Shown: positions 32,780 to 43,999, counted from the first letter of the stretch. The stretch: DNA of 64,000 nt from Mrakia gelida (GCA_024345305.1 BRON01000016.1:434001-498000); one strand, 5' to 3'. Made by a program: numbers and translations. Notes: generated from the letters alone by a model not told the origin.

Positions 32780-34442
32780 CTATTTCGATCCGATCTGTAG
32801 ACGTCCTGCGGCTGTTTGAGCGAGCTGCTTGGTGTTTCCGAATCCGTAGAGGTAGTTCCTGAGAGAAGGGAAGACGCGAAGGAGAGAGAAGAAGCGTCAG
32901 TCGCGTGGACGAGACGAAGCCGAGAAGAGAGGATCGCGACTCACTTGTAGAACTCGTCCTCAATCTTGTCGTCGAAGAAGACTTTGCGCATCTTGAAGAA
33001 GGTGGCCGCCGTCAGTAGACTGTCACTTCCGGCTTGATGTTGAGGACCGATTCGAGCAACCTGAGAGAGAGCGAAGAGGCGAGAAAATCAGCGCGAGCTT
33101 GTGGAATGCGTGAGGTCGAGCTGTCGAGCGAGTTGGTTCTGCAGCTCCATCCGCGAAACACCTTCGAACGAGCAGAGGTGATCGCGAGCAATCTCGTCTG
33201 CCTGTCGACTGAAGAGAGAGTGTGCTCCCCTCCTGACCAGCGAGCTCGCGAGCTGCACGCGATTCAGCCCAAGCTGCTCGACTCGCCTCCCCTTCCGTCC
33301 CTCCCTCCGATGCTACCTTCCCAGCTCTTGCGCTCTCTGAGTGACTCACCTGCAGACTATCGGCGACATCCTGCAGTCCTCCTTTGAGACTCTTACAGCT
33401 CCTCATGATGTGCTTGATGTCGTAGATGTTTGGGAACCAGAGCTCGAGCAGCTCAAAGAACTCGGACTCGGTCGGCGGTAAGGGAGAGCAGGTGAGGATC
33501 TTGATGAGGTATCCGAAGTCGTATCCACTGAGTTGAGAAGAGAGAGAGAGGGCTGGTCAGCTTGTAGCAGTGGTGACGAAGGAGCGGGGAGCGAGAGGAA
33601 GGGGAGGAGGTCGAAGGGAGGAAGGAAGGGAGTGGCAGGTGAGCTCGAGAGGGAAAGAACGTACCTGTGGAACGAGACCCATTTCACGTCGTCGAAGAGG
33701 ACCAGCCCTGATGTGATGAGAAGCTCTCCGAAGTACTCGAGGTCGATTCCCTGCTCCTCGTGCCGTTTGAAGTCGATCCCAGACTTGGTGAGGAGCTCTA
33801 TCGATTCGGGAGCGGACATGTCCTCGCTTCGAAGCACAAAGAGAAGCACGAGAGCGATGAGTACACGAGTCGAGTGAAACAGAAGCGAGCGAGAAGGTCT
33901 ACTGACTTGATGTTGAACTTGAAGTTGAACTGCCAGGTGCAGGCGTCTGGGAGGTTTCCATCTTCGTCCGAGAGGGTCACTCCGAGCTGGATGAGACGAA
34001 GGATGTCGACGTTGCATCGCATGGTCTGGTAGTGGTAGTCGGCTCCGGTCTTGAAGTTACCCATCGGACGAGCTACGATCCCTGGAAACTCGGTGTCCTG
34101 GGGGAGGCAAAGGAAAGAGGATGGAGCAAGAGCGAAGGGAGGAGGTGAGGGAAGGAGGAAGGGAGGAGGTCAGGCTTCGCGGTCGGGTTGAGCTTCCTCC
34201 TCCGAGCTGAAGATGCCAGTGATAGATGAGACCGTACCCTGTAGTTCGAAGAAGCCATAAAGTAGGTCAGCATTACGTGGAAAGAGCGGAGGACCTGGAT
34301 CAAAGGAGGGAGAGCGAGGTCGACGGAGGCAAGGAGCTTACATCGAGACGACCGGAAACGAGTCGATAGCATTCCTCAGAGCGATGAGTTCCGATTCCAG
34401 GTTGTCGACCCAGACCTCATGAATCCTGCCAGCCGATGTCAT
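32780..34442 (-). CDS. POP2: CCR4-NOT deadenylase subunit CAF1/POP2
   Basis: Pop2/Caf1 is a DEDD-family 3'-5' exonuclease that shortens mRNA poly(A) tails in the CCR4-NOT complex. The start [20 protein letters not shown] is at 34442. The first DEDD motif follows (FPVVSM, then an intron, then DTEFPG-like text), and then [20 protein letters not shown]. Later blocks are [58 protein letters not shown] and [15 protein letters not shown]. It ends [20 protein letters not shown] then IGSK, with TAG at 32782-32780. There are at least seven introns. It is divergent from EMC5 with only 150 bases between the start codons. Confidence 0.95.
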
Positions 34443-34592
34443 GCCAAGATGCGAGAGATGTAGGGGTTGATGGGAGGGAGGGAAGGGAGTGAGAGGGAGG
34501 AGGTCTTGTCGGATGATGGCCGTTTTGAGCGAAAGGAAGGTGAGCTCTTCTCGATCCCAACTCCATCCGCCGCACCCCAAGTTTTTATCGAT

Positions 34593-35306
34593 ATGGGCCT
34601 TCTTAAAACCTGCTTGACATGGCTGCCTCTCGCTGTACTCCTTCACGGTTAGTCTGCTCGTTCTTGTGCTTTGGTTCTCGCGTGAGAAGCCCTCCTCTTC
34701 GTCGACCTCGCCAGCGCTGACCTCCTTCCTTCCTTCCCTCTCTTCAGCTGCCTTTTCCGCTTATGAACGTGAGGCAGACCGTGTCTAGAGCTCTCGCGTG
34801 GAGCGTGACATAGTGCTTACTCTTCTCTTTGCATCCCTTTCTCAGATCTCGCCCATCTCAAAGCTCTAGATCGACAGGACTCCCTTCCTTCCTCGGTGAG
34901 CTCTCGCCCATCTCTCTGCTCCTTCTCCCTCTCTCAACCCTGTCTCGGTTCCCTCTCCTTGTCTCGCCTACAAGTGAATCTAGTGACTGACTCACATCTC
35001 CTCTCTTGATCCTTTCTCCCGTCGTCAGATCGTTATCGAAGCTCTCGCCGCCTTTGCCGTCTTCCTCGTCGGCGTCCCTCTCAGTTCGCAACCTCTGATG
35101 AAGATCTCGTGGGAGAGCTACATGCAGTCGAAGTACGTAGACACCCTCCCATATCAGCTGCTCGTGTTCGATTCCGCTCGCTGACCCTCTATCCTTCTGT
35201 TTCAATCTCTCGCAGAACCATCGACGAGGTCGACTCGAAGCTCGCCTTCGCGACGATGCGGACGCGTGCAGAGACTCTTTTCGGTCGAGACAAGCCTCTC
35301 CGATGA
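34593..35306 (+). CDS. EMC5: ER membrane protein complex subunit 5 (EMC5/MMGT family)
   Basis: EMC5 is a two-helix core subunit of the EMC, which inserts transmembrane proteins into the ER. The ATG at 34593 opens MGLLKTCLTWLPLAVLLHAA, the first membrane segment, then FSAYEHLAHLKALDRQDSLP across two introns. The conserved second helix is SSIVIEALAAFAVFLVGVPL. The cytosolic part is MKISWESYMQSKTIDEVDSK and the protein ends GRDKPLR with TGA at 35304-35306. Four short introns, small size and HAAFSAYEHL agree with the family. EMC1 of the same complex lies less than 2 kb away. Confidence 0.92.
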
Positions 35307-35840
35307 TACGATGCTTTGTGAGATCATAGTGTGCATGTCTTCGACGAAGATCGAGATCCAGACTCCGGGTTGAGCTTCGACAACCCCGTTCGGACGACGC
35401 GAGTCGTCGTCGAGGGCTGGGATCCGACACCTTCGAGCTGAGTGAAAAAATCCGGCTGCCTCCGTTCGGATACTCTTACAGCTATCTCCTTCTGCGACTT
35501 ACAGCTATCTCCTTCTGCGAAGACAAAGCCGGGCTGGATGCGTTGAGGAGGCGATGGGCGCTGAGGCGGGATGAGACGCGTCGACCAGCTCTCAGTCTTT
35601 CCTCGTTTCTCGGGGCGGACTCGGAAGAGCGGTCACAGCCAGATAGACACAACCTTCTGATATGACGAAGATCAGAAAAAGGACGGCTGATCTTCGCGCT
35701 CCTGAAAACGGACAGAAGGAGACGAACGTACCGACACTTTGAGGATTCGTTGGACGATTCAGTTTGAGTCTCTCGTGTTGAAGCTGACTTAGCGGCTTTC
35801 GTAGACAGTGCTGATCTTAGATGAGAACGTTGTAGCTTCG
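35307..35840. other. Intergenic between EMC5 and pheromone pair 2
   Basis: There is no coding exon. A 23-base sequence starting CTTACAGCTATCTCC is repeated in tandem at 35475-35497 and 35498-35520. Confidence 0.5.
35475..35520. repeat. Perfect tandem duplication of 23 bases
   Basis: Two identical adjacent copies (35475-35497, 35498-35520), each starting CTTACAGCTATC and ending TTCTGCGA, downstream of EMC5. Confidence 0.9.
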
Positions 35841-35871
35841 TTAAAACATAAATATCCCGAATCCAGCAGGT
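35841..35871 (-). promoter_or_regulatory. Conserved pheromone-gene 3' block, copy 4
   Basis: In gene sense it reads CCTGCTGGATTCGGG then ATATTTATGTTTTAA. It follows the class A gene at 36006-36131 and its 3' untranslated intron. Confidence 0.8.
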
Positions 35872-36005
35872 CTACAAGCCTCAGCGACCTCTCGTCCGTC
35901 CATCAAGCCCAAAGTCGTCTGAAAGGATGGAGAGAAGGAGGTCAGCCTCGAGATTTGGAGTCGAAGACGGTGAGGAAGGAGGAGAGAACACTCACGAGAC
36001 GTTGT

Positions 36006-36131
36006 TTAGGCAATGATGCACATGAGAGCGTTAGCTCCAGTCGACCTCTTAGCCTCCTCGACGGGGGACTGGGTGGACTCGACGGCGGCGGTGGCGACGA
36101 AAGAAGAGAAGATAGCAGTGAAGGCGTCCAT
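36006..36131 (-). CDS. Lipopeptide mating pheromone precursor, class A
   Basis: The 41-residue precursor begins MDAFTAIFSSFVATAAVEST and ends KRSTGANALMCIIA (CaaX box CIIA). Its protein is identical to the copy at 44000-44125 and nearly identical to the one at 29760. An intron follows the stop codon. At the usual TATA position the minus strand reads GCACAAAGATCC instead of CTATAAAGATCC, so the TATA box appears lost while the surrounding bases are kept. It is divergent from the class B copy at 36695. Confidence 0.92.
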   Translation of the reverse strand: MDAFTAIFSSFVATAAVESTQSPVEEAKRSTGANALMCIIA

Positions 36132-36694
36132 GTTGAGAGTTGAAGGTTTGGGAAGGAAGGTGGGTAGAGGAAGAGGAGTGGAGTGAGGAGTTGAAGGTAG
36201 GGGTTGAGGGAGAAGGAGAGTGCGACGCGTCCGGATCTTTGTGCACTTTCGCTTTCCCTTGTTCGCCTCTCTGGACAAAGGGCCGAGAAGAACAAGAACC
36301 GAAACGAAGCAGGAGAAGAAGCTTCGAGAAACATCCACTCGCCTGAAGCTCGAGGAAGACGAAGGCTGAAAACGAAGAGAGAGGGAGAACAAAGGGAACG
36401 ACGCGCGAAACACGGGGCTGACCTTTCTTCCCTTTCATTCTCTGCCTTTCCTCTTGATTGCTTCCAAATTCCTCACCTTTGATCCTCTGCTCCCGTTTCA
36501 CTGACTGATTCATCGATCTAGGCCCTGGACGTTGTCCGGATGCAGAACAAAGGGGCGTTTCGTCGATGCGTCGTCGAAAGAAAGGGTATAAAGTCCTCGC
36601 TCTCGACGCTTCTCATCTTGTCCCCCAACCACTACTACCTCACTCCTTCACTCCTCTTCTTCACCCAACCCCAACCCACTCTCTTTACTTCACA
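36132..36694. promoter_or_regulatory. Divergent pheromone promoter 2
   Basis: ACAAAGGG elements lie at 36275-36282, 36389-36397 and 36547-36555, all on the plus strand. The shared 13-base motif lies on the minus strand at 36407-36419, exactly midway (about 276 bases) between the two start codons. TATAAAG at 36587-36593 serves the right gene. This promoter is inverted relative to divergent promoter 1. Confidence 0.8.
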
Positions 36695-36820
36695 ATGGAC
36701 GCCTTCTCTGCCATCTTCACTCCTTTCGTCGCCTCCGCCGCTGAGACCACCACCGCTCCCTCCGTCGAAGCCAAGGCCGTCTGCTCGTCGTCTGGATTCT
36801 ACGGATGCATCGTCGCCTAA
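36695..36820 (+). CDS. Lipopeptide mating pheromone precursor, class B
   Basis: The 41-residue precursor begins MDAFSAIFTPFVASAAETTT and ends AVCSSSGFYGCIVA (CaaX box CIVA). The body is identical to the 15.2 kb copy except for the CaaX box. The TATA box is 108 bases upstream of the ATG. An intron in the 3' untranslated region runs 36831-36929, followed by the shared 3' block. It is the partner of the class A gene on the opposite strand. Confidence 0.91.
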   Translation: MDAFSAIFTPFVASAAETTTAPSVEAKAVCSSSGFYGCIVA

Positions 36821-36969
36821 ATCTAGTCTTGTGAGTTTGCCTCTCCTCTCTTCTCTTCTTTCGCCGTAAACGCCCACCCCGAAACGCGACGCTGACCCTC
36901 CCCTTCTCGCTCTCTCTTCTCTTCCTCAGTTGACTATGGGTTTCGCCAGGGCCGTTCAAGATGTTTGAT

Positions 36970-36998
36970 CCTGCTGGATTTGGGATATTTATGTTTAA
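36970..36998 (+). promoter_or_regulatory. Conserved pheromone-gene 3' block, copy 5
   Basis: It reads CCTGCTGGATTTGGG then ATATTTATGTTTAA, about 40 bases after the 3' untranslated intron of the class B gene. Confidence 0.78.
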
Positions 36999-37192
36999 AC
37001 GACTCTAAACTACTCTTCTCGTCTTCTCCTGAAAGATCTACGTTCGCGAAAAGAAGCAACGAGCAAGCTTCCAGCCGTCGACTCACGGTCGACCTTGTCG
37101 CTCTCCTCCCTCCCCCCTCCCGAGAAAGCACAGAAGCGAGATACACTTTCATTCCTCATCTCATCTTCAGATCTACCAGCCCAAGCCCAACC

Positions 37193-40100
37193 CTAGAACC
37201 ACTTCGCCCTCGACTTCTTCCTCTCCACGATCGGCTACGCAAACCAAAACGAAAACGAAAGTCAGTTCGACGCGTCTCTCTTTCCTCCCTCTCCCTCTCC
37301 CTCCCCCCCCCCACCCCTCCTCTCTTCCCACCCTCCCACCCCCTCTGCTTCGCTTCAATCAACGCCAAAACTCACCTTAACGGCCACAATCCCCACACTC
37401 AACCCCAAAATGGTCAACACGAGCTGAGCCTTGTTGAACGAGTCCGAAAGGATATCGAACGTCCCTGAGGGCATGACTCGGGTTGAGAAGAGGTCGAGCC
37501 CGTACGCGAAGACGAGGGAGGTGGATTCGAGGAGGGCTGGGGAGGTGAGGATGCGGGAGACGCCGAGGAGCTGGATTCAAGCGAGAACGAAAAGGGCGAA
37601 GAGGGGGAAGTGAACGAGAGAGGGAGGTCAGCGAACGAGGTCGAGAAGGAGGAGTGCGAAGAGGGACGGAGAGGAGGGGACGGCAGGATGATCTGACGCA
37701 CCTCGTAAGCATGCGAAAGAGTCCTCTTGGGGTCGAGGGTGATGATAGGATCGTAAGGGACGAGCTGCTCCTCTCGGTCGAGAGCTGAGGGCTTCCCGTG
37801 AGGACGACGAGGGTCGAGGAGTCTTCGAGGGATGGAGTGAAGTTGGTTTCGGGAGTCGGCGACTGAAGTTAACGAGGAGAGAGAGTGAAAAGGGGTCAGA
37901 TGAAGGGTAGGAGGGAGAAGCAGGCAAGAGAAGGAGAGGAAGACGAACTGATGACCTCCTTCGAAGTGATTCCATGCTTCGTCGACGTCGTCCCGATGGC
38001 CTTGATGCTGCTGGGGAGGATGAACGTCTTAGAGACGATGTTGAGGTCATGCTCGGCTGAGTAAGAAGTGAGCTCGGAGCTGGTAACGAAGTCAAAGAAG
38101 GGCGAGAGTCAGGGAGACGCGTCGAAAGAACGAGCGACAGCAAAGCGAATCGACTCACGATCCAATCTTATCAGCAGCAACACCTCGCTCGAACAGTTCA
38201 ACAGTCACAACCCTGTTCCCAGTCGAGACTCCAGCGGTAGCGACGAGTCCCTCGACCCTGTAGCGGTAGACGAGCCAGTTCTCGAGGAGAGAGAGTTCGA
38301 TACCGGCTGAGGTGTCGAGGTTGGCGTGAGAGACTTGGTAGACAATGGTTCCTCGAGCTCCGTCGACGAGGTAGACTGTTCCTTCAAAGGTGGCAGGGGA
38401 GACGGTTGAGACGGCGAGGAGGTGAGGGTTGAGGTCTGAAGAAAGGAGACGAGCGTCAGGAGTCCAGAGTGAATGAGAAGAGCGACGAGGACATGACTAA
38501 CACTTGTAGAGAGCGCTTCGATCTCCCAGGATTCGTCCTAAGGAGGCGATAGGATCCTGAGACGTGGCCTCGATGCTGTAGATGGTTTCTCCCTCCGCGA
38601 AGGGGAGCTTCCAGACTTCGGATGGGGACGCGTTCGTCGAGACTCGGAAAGCCTTGAGGGACTGCTTTCCTCCGTCGAAGGTCGCTCGAGTGATGACGAA
38701 GTCTTGGGATTCAACGGCCGTGGGAGGTCGAGGGAAGAAGTGGACCTGCAGAACGAGCGAAGGAGGAAAGGAAGGTCAGCTCAAGGGTAGCGAAGGGAGG
38801 AGGAGGCAGAGGGAGGCGCGACGAACCTGAGATTCCTTGTCGAGAACAGCGAGCGACTTCCCGACGAGCTCATCGACGACGAGAGGGATGACTTCCGATG
38901 GTCCGCCGCCGAAGAGAGTGGGAGCTTGGCTGAGGATGTCTCCGGAAAGTGAGTCGATCTCGAACGCGACGGTGTTCTCCTCCTGCTCGAAACGAGAAAG
39001 CAAAGGCGGAGTCGCGTCAGCTCAGCTCTTCTCCCTCCGTCCCAGCCTTCGTCGTACTCACAGCATCTAAGATCGAGCTCCCGATGATCGCGACCCTAGG
39101 CCTGAGTCCAGTCTTCGCAGGTCTCGTCACGAACACGCCCAAGATGTCCAGCGATCCTCCCTCGACGACGCTCTTCCCGAGAAGCTTGCTCCAGACGATG
39201 TTCCCGTTCGAGGAGTCGAGTCCGAAGACCTTTCCAGTCGAGGTTCCAACGACGAGAAGCTTCCTGAAACCGAACTGATCCCTGAAGAGGCCGCCCTCAG
39301 TCGAGGTTGAGGGGGCGGTGGTGAGGACGGAGGCTGCTGAGGAGGAGGAGACGAGTCGGGAGGCGAAGCGAGCGAGGTACGCGGGAAGGTGCTGCGAAGA
39401 GAAGAGGGGAGGGAGAGTCAGCTTGTGGTCTCGAGGATGAGGGAGATCGAAAGGCTGAACTCACTCGAGCCTCGACGACGTGACGAACGAGTCGATCCGC
39501 GAAAGGCTCGTCGTCCCTCGAAGCTTGCTGGAGGACCTCCTGCTCGGGCAGATCAACGAAGACGACGGACTTGATGTCGGCGAGAGACTCTTCCTTGGTG
39601 AATCGAAGTTGGCCGTGCTCGTAGAGTTGAACGGCTCCGGTGCTGGTGGTGAGGAAGAGTCCGATCACGTCGAGGTGCTCGCGGGGAGAGGCGACGTGGA
39701 GGGCGGTCTGGGGAGGAGAAGAAGTGACGACGAAGTTAGAGGAATCGGTGGAGGTCGAGATAGGTAGAGAAAGAGAAGAGGAAGACACACGTGAAGTATG
39801 ACTCCGTGAGAGACGGTGTCGAAGGGGAAGGTGTGACCTGAGAGCTGACCCTCGCCCTCGAAGGAGTAGACGTGGACGTTGGCAAGCTGAGAGGATGAGG
39901 AACGAACAGTCAGCTTGCGAGTAAAGAAAGAGACATCGGGAAAGACGAGGAACGAGGGACCAACCTTGAGAGAGTGAGACCAGAAGGTTCGACCAACGAA
40001 GACGCTTCCCGTCGCGTTCACGAATCCGTTGTAAGTCGAGCTCGACGCCTCGGGAGAGTCCACCTGCGCAACAATGAACGACGAGTTAAGCAAGGGGAAA

Positions 40101-41428
40101 GAGAGATAGAGAGTGGAAGGCGAACTCACTGAATCAAAGGTGTAAGCCAACACCGTACCCTGATCTTGCTCCGTCTTCAAAACCTCAGCCTGCCCGTCCT
40201 TCTTGATTCCGAGAAAGTAGCCCTCCTTCTCGAGGCCCAGAGCTTGGAGAGAGGTGAAAGCTGAGAGGCTTCGTTGGGGCTTGGGGCTGGAGGTCTCAAG
40301 AGAGAGGGTGTAAACGGACTCGTTCTCGAGCCAGACGAGGGAGGATCCAGTGACGAGGAAAGAGGTTGGGGAATCGATGGAACCGAAGTGTCCTGGGGAG
40401 GTGATGATCTCGGAGGTGGTAGGGTTGAGACGAAGGGTTTTGAGAGCGTAGCCGGTGAAGGTGTTGACTGATCCGACGAGAGAGAGGTGGTTCGAGGAGA
40501 GGACGAGTCGAGACCAGAGACTGGCAGGGAGAGAGGGGAAGGGTAGGAGGTGGTGAGCTTCGACGAAGAGGGAAGTCAATCGTTCATCTCCTCCTCCCGT
40601 CCTTCCTCCTAAGTCAACGGCCAGGGACAAGGACTCACGAGTCACCACCCGTCTTGTAGCTCCAAACAATCGAACCAGTCGTCCCGTCGAGCTTGTAGAC
40701 GTCCGACGCGTCGACAAGCACGAAGAGCGATCCATCCTCCGCGAAGGCGACGTCCGAGAGAGATGCGACCTCTGCGTCTCGAGCACTGTCGCTGGAAAAG
40801 TTGAAGGCCGTCTCCCAGATGAAGTGACCGGTCACTGAGTCGATGAGACGAATGGAGCCTCCCTCGAGGGTGGTGGAGAGTAGGACGATGGTGGCTGAAC
40901 GAAGGGAGGGAAGGAAGGGGAGGAGGGGAAGGTGAGCTTGAGCTTCGAGCTCAGCGATCAGCTCGGAGACAGAGGCAGGGCGCTTACCTGAAGATGGAGA
41001 GGAGTGATAGCTCTGGGCAACCTCTCCTTCACGAAGTTGATGCCGCCAGTCTGTAAGAGAAGAAGGAACACAGGGCGAAAGGGGTAGCGAAGGAAGGTGA
41101 GCTCGACCATCTCGCTGGCGCGACCTCCCTCCTTCAAGCCCTCCTTTGTCTCAAGCTGAGACTCACTGATGTTTCCAAACGAAGGATCTAAGGACGCGAC
41201 TACGTTGCTTTTTGTTATTGTCACTATCGAAGTTGAGTTTGCTCCATCTGTCGAAGGGAGAGGGACGAAGGAAGGAGCTGTCGCTGAAGAGTGAAGGAGA
41301 GGGATTCCGATCTTGGGCTGATGCCAGTCGATAACTCCAGCGAGATTCGATTGAAGCCCAAGTGCTAAGTGAGGGAGGGAGATGAGGAAGGTCGCCAGCA
41401 GACTGGAGGAGGAGATTGAAAGTCGCAT
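37193..41428 (-). CDS. EMC1: ER membrane protein complex subunit 1 (EMC1)
   Basis: EMC1 is the large luminal beta-propeller subunit of the ER membrane insertase. The start MRLSISSSSLLATFLISLPH at 41428 is a signal peptide, followed by SNLAGVIDWHQPKIGIP, the hallmark EMC1 start of the mature protein. PQQ/WD-like propeller repeats follow (TGHFIWETAFNFS, LSDVAFAEDGSLFVLVDASD, YKLDGTTGSIVWSYKTGGDS, VQLYEHGQLRFTKEESLADI). The C-terminal DUF1620 region contains LDPKRTLSHAYE and a final membrane helix (FNKAQLVLTILGLSVGIVAV). The tail KPIVERKKSRAKWF ends with TAG at 37195-37193. There are more than ten introns. It lies tail-to-tail with the class B pheromone gene and head-to-head (112 bases) with the MYND gene. 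Confidence 0.93.
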
Positions 41429-41540
41429 CTCGAGTGGAGATGAGGGTGAGCACTGAAAGAAAGGAAGGAAAGCGAAGCTCAACCTCCTTCGCTCAAAACC
41501 GTCACTCGCACTCCTCCCTTCCCCCTCCCTCTCTTCTTGG

Positions 41541-42840
41541 ATGGTCTCGCCTCAAGTTCTAGAATTTGGTCGGATCTATGGCTTCTCACCCGAACTCGAT
41601 GGTCCTACTCCCGATGTCGCTTCTCTCGAACAGCTCGAAGAGTATCGGGAGCTTCACGTTCGTCCGACCTTCCCTCCCTTCCCTCCTCTTCAGCTCTCGA
41701 CCTCTCTTCAACGCTAACGCTCTCTTCTTCAACTTCGCAGTCTAAGATGGCGAACGCGGATAAAGATGGCTTTTGGGTCAGCTCCTCTCAGAGAGGACGA
41801 GTTCACGAGAAGAGGAAAAGGAAGACGGAATCGCTGACCTCTTGCGTCTCTCTTTCTTTCCCCTCCCTCTCCCAGGCAGAAGTCTCAGCTGAATACCTCC
41901 CCTGCATCCTCAAAACGGCCATGAAGACTCGACCTCTCACCTCCTTCTACGAGGACTTCGTTTATCTCGCCAACCACCTCAGGCTGAAGGCAGACCTCCC
42001 GTACGAGCATCGATTCGTGAGGGATCATCCTGAAGAGGCCCTCGCCTTTCACCTCTTCCTCAGGGAAGCGATCTACACGATGCCCGACGAGGCCTACGAT
42101 GTCAGTAGCCTGTTCCTCCATCTATCTGTCTCTGTCTCTCTCTCTCCACCTATGCGGCTCTGACGAAATCACTGTTGTTCCGCCTCATCGTCGAACCAGA
42201 TCATAAACGGAGAGAGCGTCTTCTCACCAGTCCTACGCTCCTTCGGCATGGCCCTTCACCTCAGCTTCACCTCCCTGTACTTCGCCTACCCCGGATCCTC
42301 CTTCCCCTTTCCCAAAGAACACGCCCTCCCTTCCACCGAGCAGATCTCAAGCATCCGTCGGCTCGTCGAGAGGGTCATCGCCTCGCCGGATCTGGAGCTC
42401 TCGCCGGACGACTTGGAGGCTCTGTTGGACCTTCCGGAGGATATCAACCACATGTCCCGCTTGGATCCAGTAGCGGGGAGGGAGCAGTCAAAGCCTGAGC
42501 GATGGGAGGCTTGCGAGTGGGCTTCGGTCGAGGAGCAGCAAGGAAGGAAGGTCGAGTGTGAGAGGTTTGGGGAGGGGGAGGAGATGATGACTTGTGGTCG
42601 GGTAAGTCGGCTCGCTCAGCTTTCTTGGGATATGTGCTGGATTGCTGACTTCCTTCGATGTCGTTGTCCCAGTGCAAAACCGTTCGATACTGCTCGCGAG
42701 GCGAGTTGACGCGTCCGATTCCTACCTCGCCGACAGCTCGTTCTGATCTCGTCTCTCCTTACTTCTTGACCTCCTTCTCAGACCACCAGCGAGCGGGCTG
42801 GACGGAACACAGAGACTTCTGCTTCAAGACGAGTTGGTGA
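41541..42840 (+). CDS. MYND zinc-finger protein
   Basis: The start is MVSPQVLEFGRIYGFSPELD at 41541. Most of the protein is helical and unrecognised (YLPCILKTAMKTRPLTSFYE, FVYLANHLRLKADLPYEHRF, FHLFLREAIYTMPDEAYD). The C-terminus is a MYND finger: the first Cys pair is CGRC, followed by KTVRYCSRDHQRAGWTEHRD and FC, with TGA at 42838-42840. MYND fingers bind Pro-rich peptides in repressors and assembly factors. Without a SET domain the role stays unknown. The last intron (42701-42781) must use a GC donor to rebuild the finger. At least five introns are present. Confidence 0.85.
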
Positions 42841-43837
42841 GGGGAGGTGTGTGAGATCGAGAGCGAGTGGTGAGTCTCGAGTCTTCGCCTTCGCCTTCGC
42901 TCTCGGCTGCTCGCCCGAACTGACGACGACGATTTTCTGTCCTTTACGTTCCCTCCAGCTCTCCGAGGGATACCAGGGGCCTATATCAGCTGGCTGGCGA
43001 GGTAAGTCCGACCTTCCGCTCTCGATGGTTGACGACTGAAAGAGGACCGTAGCTCGAGACGCGTCGAGCTCGAGGGCGAGCGACGTCGCGAGCATCAAAA
43101 TGGCTCGACGAGCTGACTCTCCCCTTTCTTTTTCTCCACCAGACTCCGATCGAATACACTACGCTCTTCCATATCGGAGCGTGAATGCTACCTCAGCTGC
43201 TCTCAAAGGCAAGTGCATCGCGGCTGATCTCCCTTTCTCGCTTTGTCTTCGAACGGACGCTGAGTTTGTCACTCCTCTTCTTCTTCCCTTCCTCAGGACT
43301 ACTCTCGTAGATCGGATCTAGATTCTCGTCGTCGGTGAGATCAGGTGGACGGAAACTCACTTCGAGGACGGAGTTCGACGGTTCGTTCGTTCATCCTTCG
43401 TTTGTTCGTTCGCTCGTCTCGTTTCTCTCTTCCCCCGCCCACTTTCCGACCCTCTTCTTCTGCTCTTCGGACTCCCCAGCTGACTCTAAAACTCCCGTCT
43501 TTCTCCTCCACCTCTCGTCCAGTCTCTCTTCGAACTCTCGAACGAACATCAAGCAAACGACGACGCGAGATCGCTGACTCGCTTTGGGAGACCCGTCGTC
43601 GGTTTGGCTTTTCGTTCGGTAGACTAGACGCTTTCTCACCGCTCTCAACTTATCTGAAGATGCTTCGCTCGACGAAACCTGATGAGGAAGACGTGACGGA
43701 ACGCGAGGGAAGAAGGGAGTCGTGGACGATGAACGAGAAGAGAAGTCGAAGGTCGACGACGCTTGAGTAGGACATTTTTCCTACTTTCTTTCTCAAGAAC
43801 CTTCCTTAGCCGAGAAGCAGAGCGAGAGTTCAGGTCG
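42841..43837. other. 1 kb without a clear gene, but with splice-like signals
   Basis: Between the MYND stop and the 3' block of the next pheromone gene there is no conserved protein. Several intron-like units do appear: GTGAGT near 42869 to CAG near 42958, GTAAGT near 43001 to CAG near 43141, and GCAAGT near 43209 to CAG near 43297. The exons between them are not open in one frame. This may be a spliced 3' untranslated region, a non-coding RNA or a decayed gene. Confidence 0.35.
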
Positions 43838-43868
43838 TAAAAACATAAATATCCCGAATCCAGCAGGT
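43838..43868 (-). promoter_or_regulatory. Conserved pheromone-gene 3' block, copy 6
   Basis: In gene sense it reads CCTGCTGGATTCGGG then ATATTTATGTTTTTA, downstream of the class A gene at 44000-44125. The preceding 40 bases (ACGACTTTGGGCTTGATGG in gene sense, the start of the last exon) also match copy 4. Confidence 0.8.
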
Positions 43869-43999
43869 TCAACCTCAACGACCGTCCATCAAGCCCAAAG
43901 TCGTCTGAAAGGGAGTCAAAAGGAGGAGCAGGTCAGCTCGGAGCTCCCAAGTCTCGAGAAAAACGAACGATCAAGAGAAAACACTCACGATGACTCCGC

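Noticed and set aside
43335..43770. Overlapping plus-strand frames between the MYND gene and pheromone pair 3 as a gene.
   Set aside because: Composition is low complexity, there is no recognisable motif, and the frames have no consistent splice structure.
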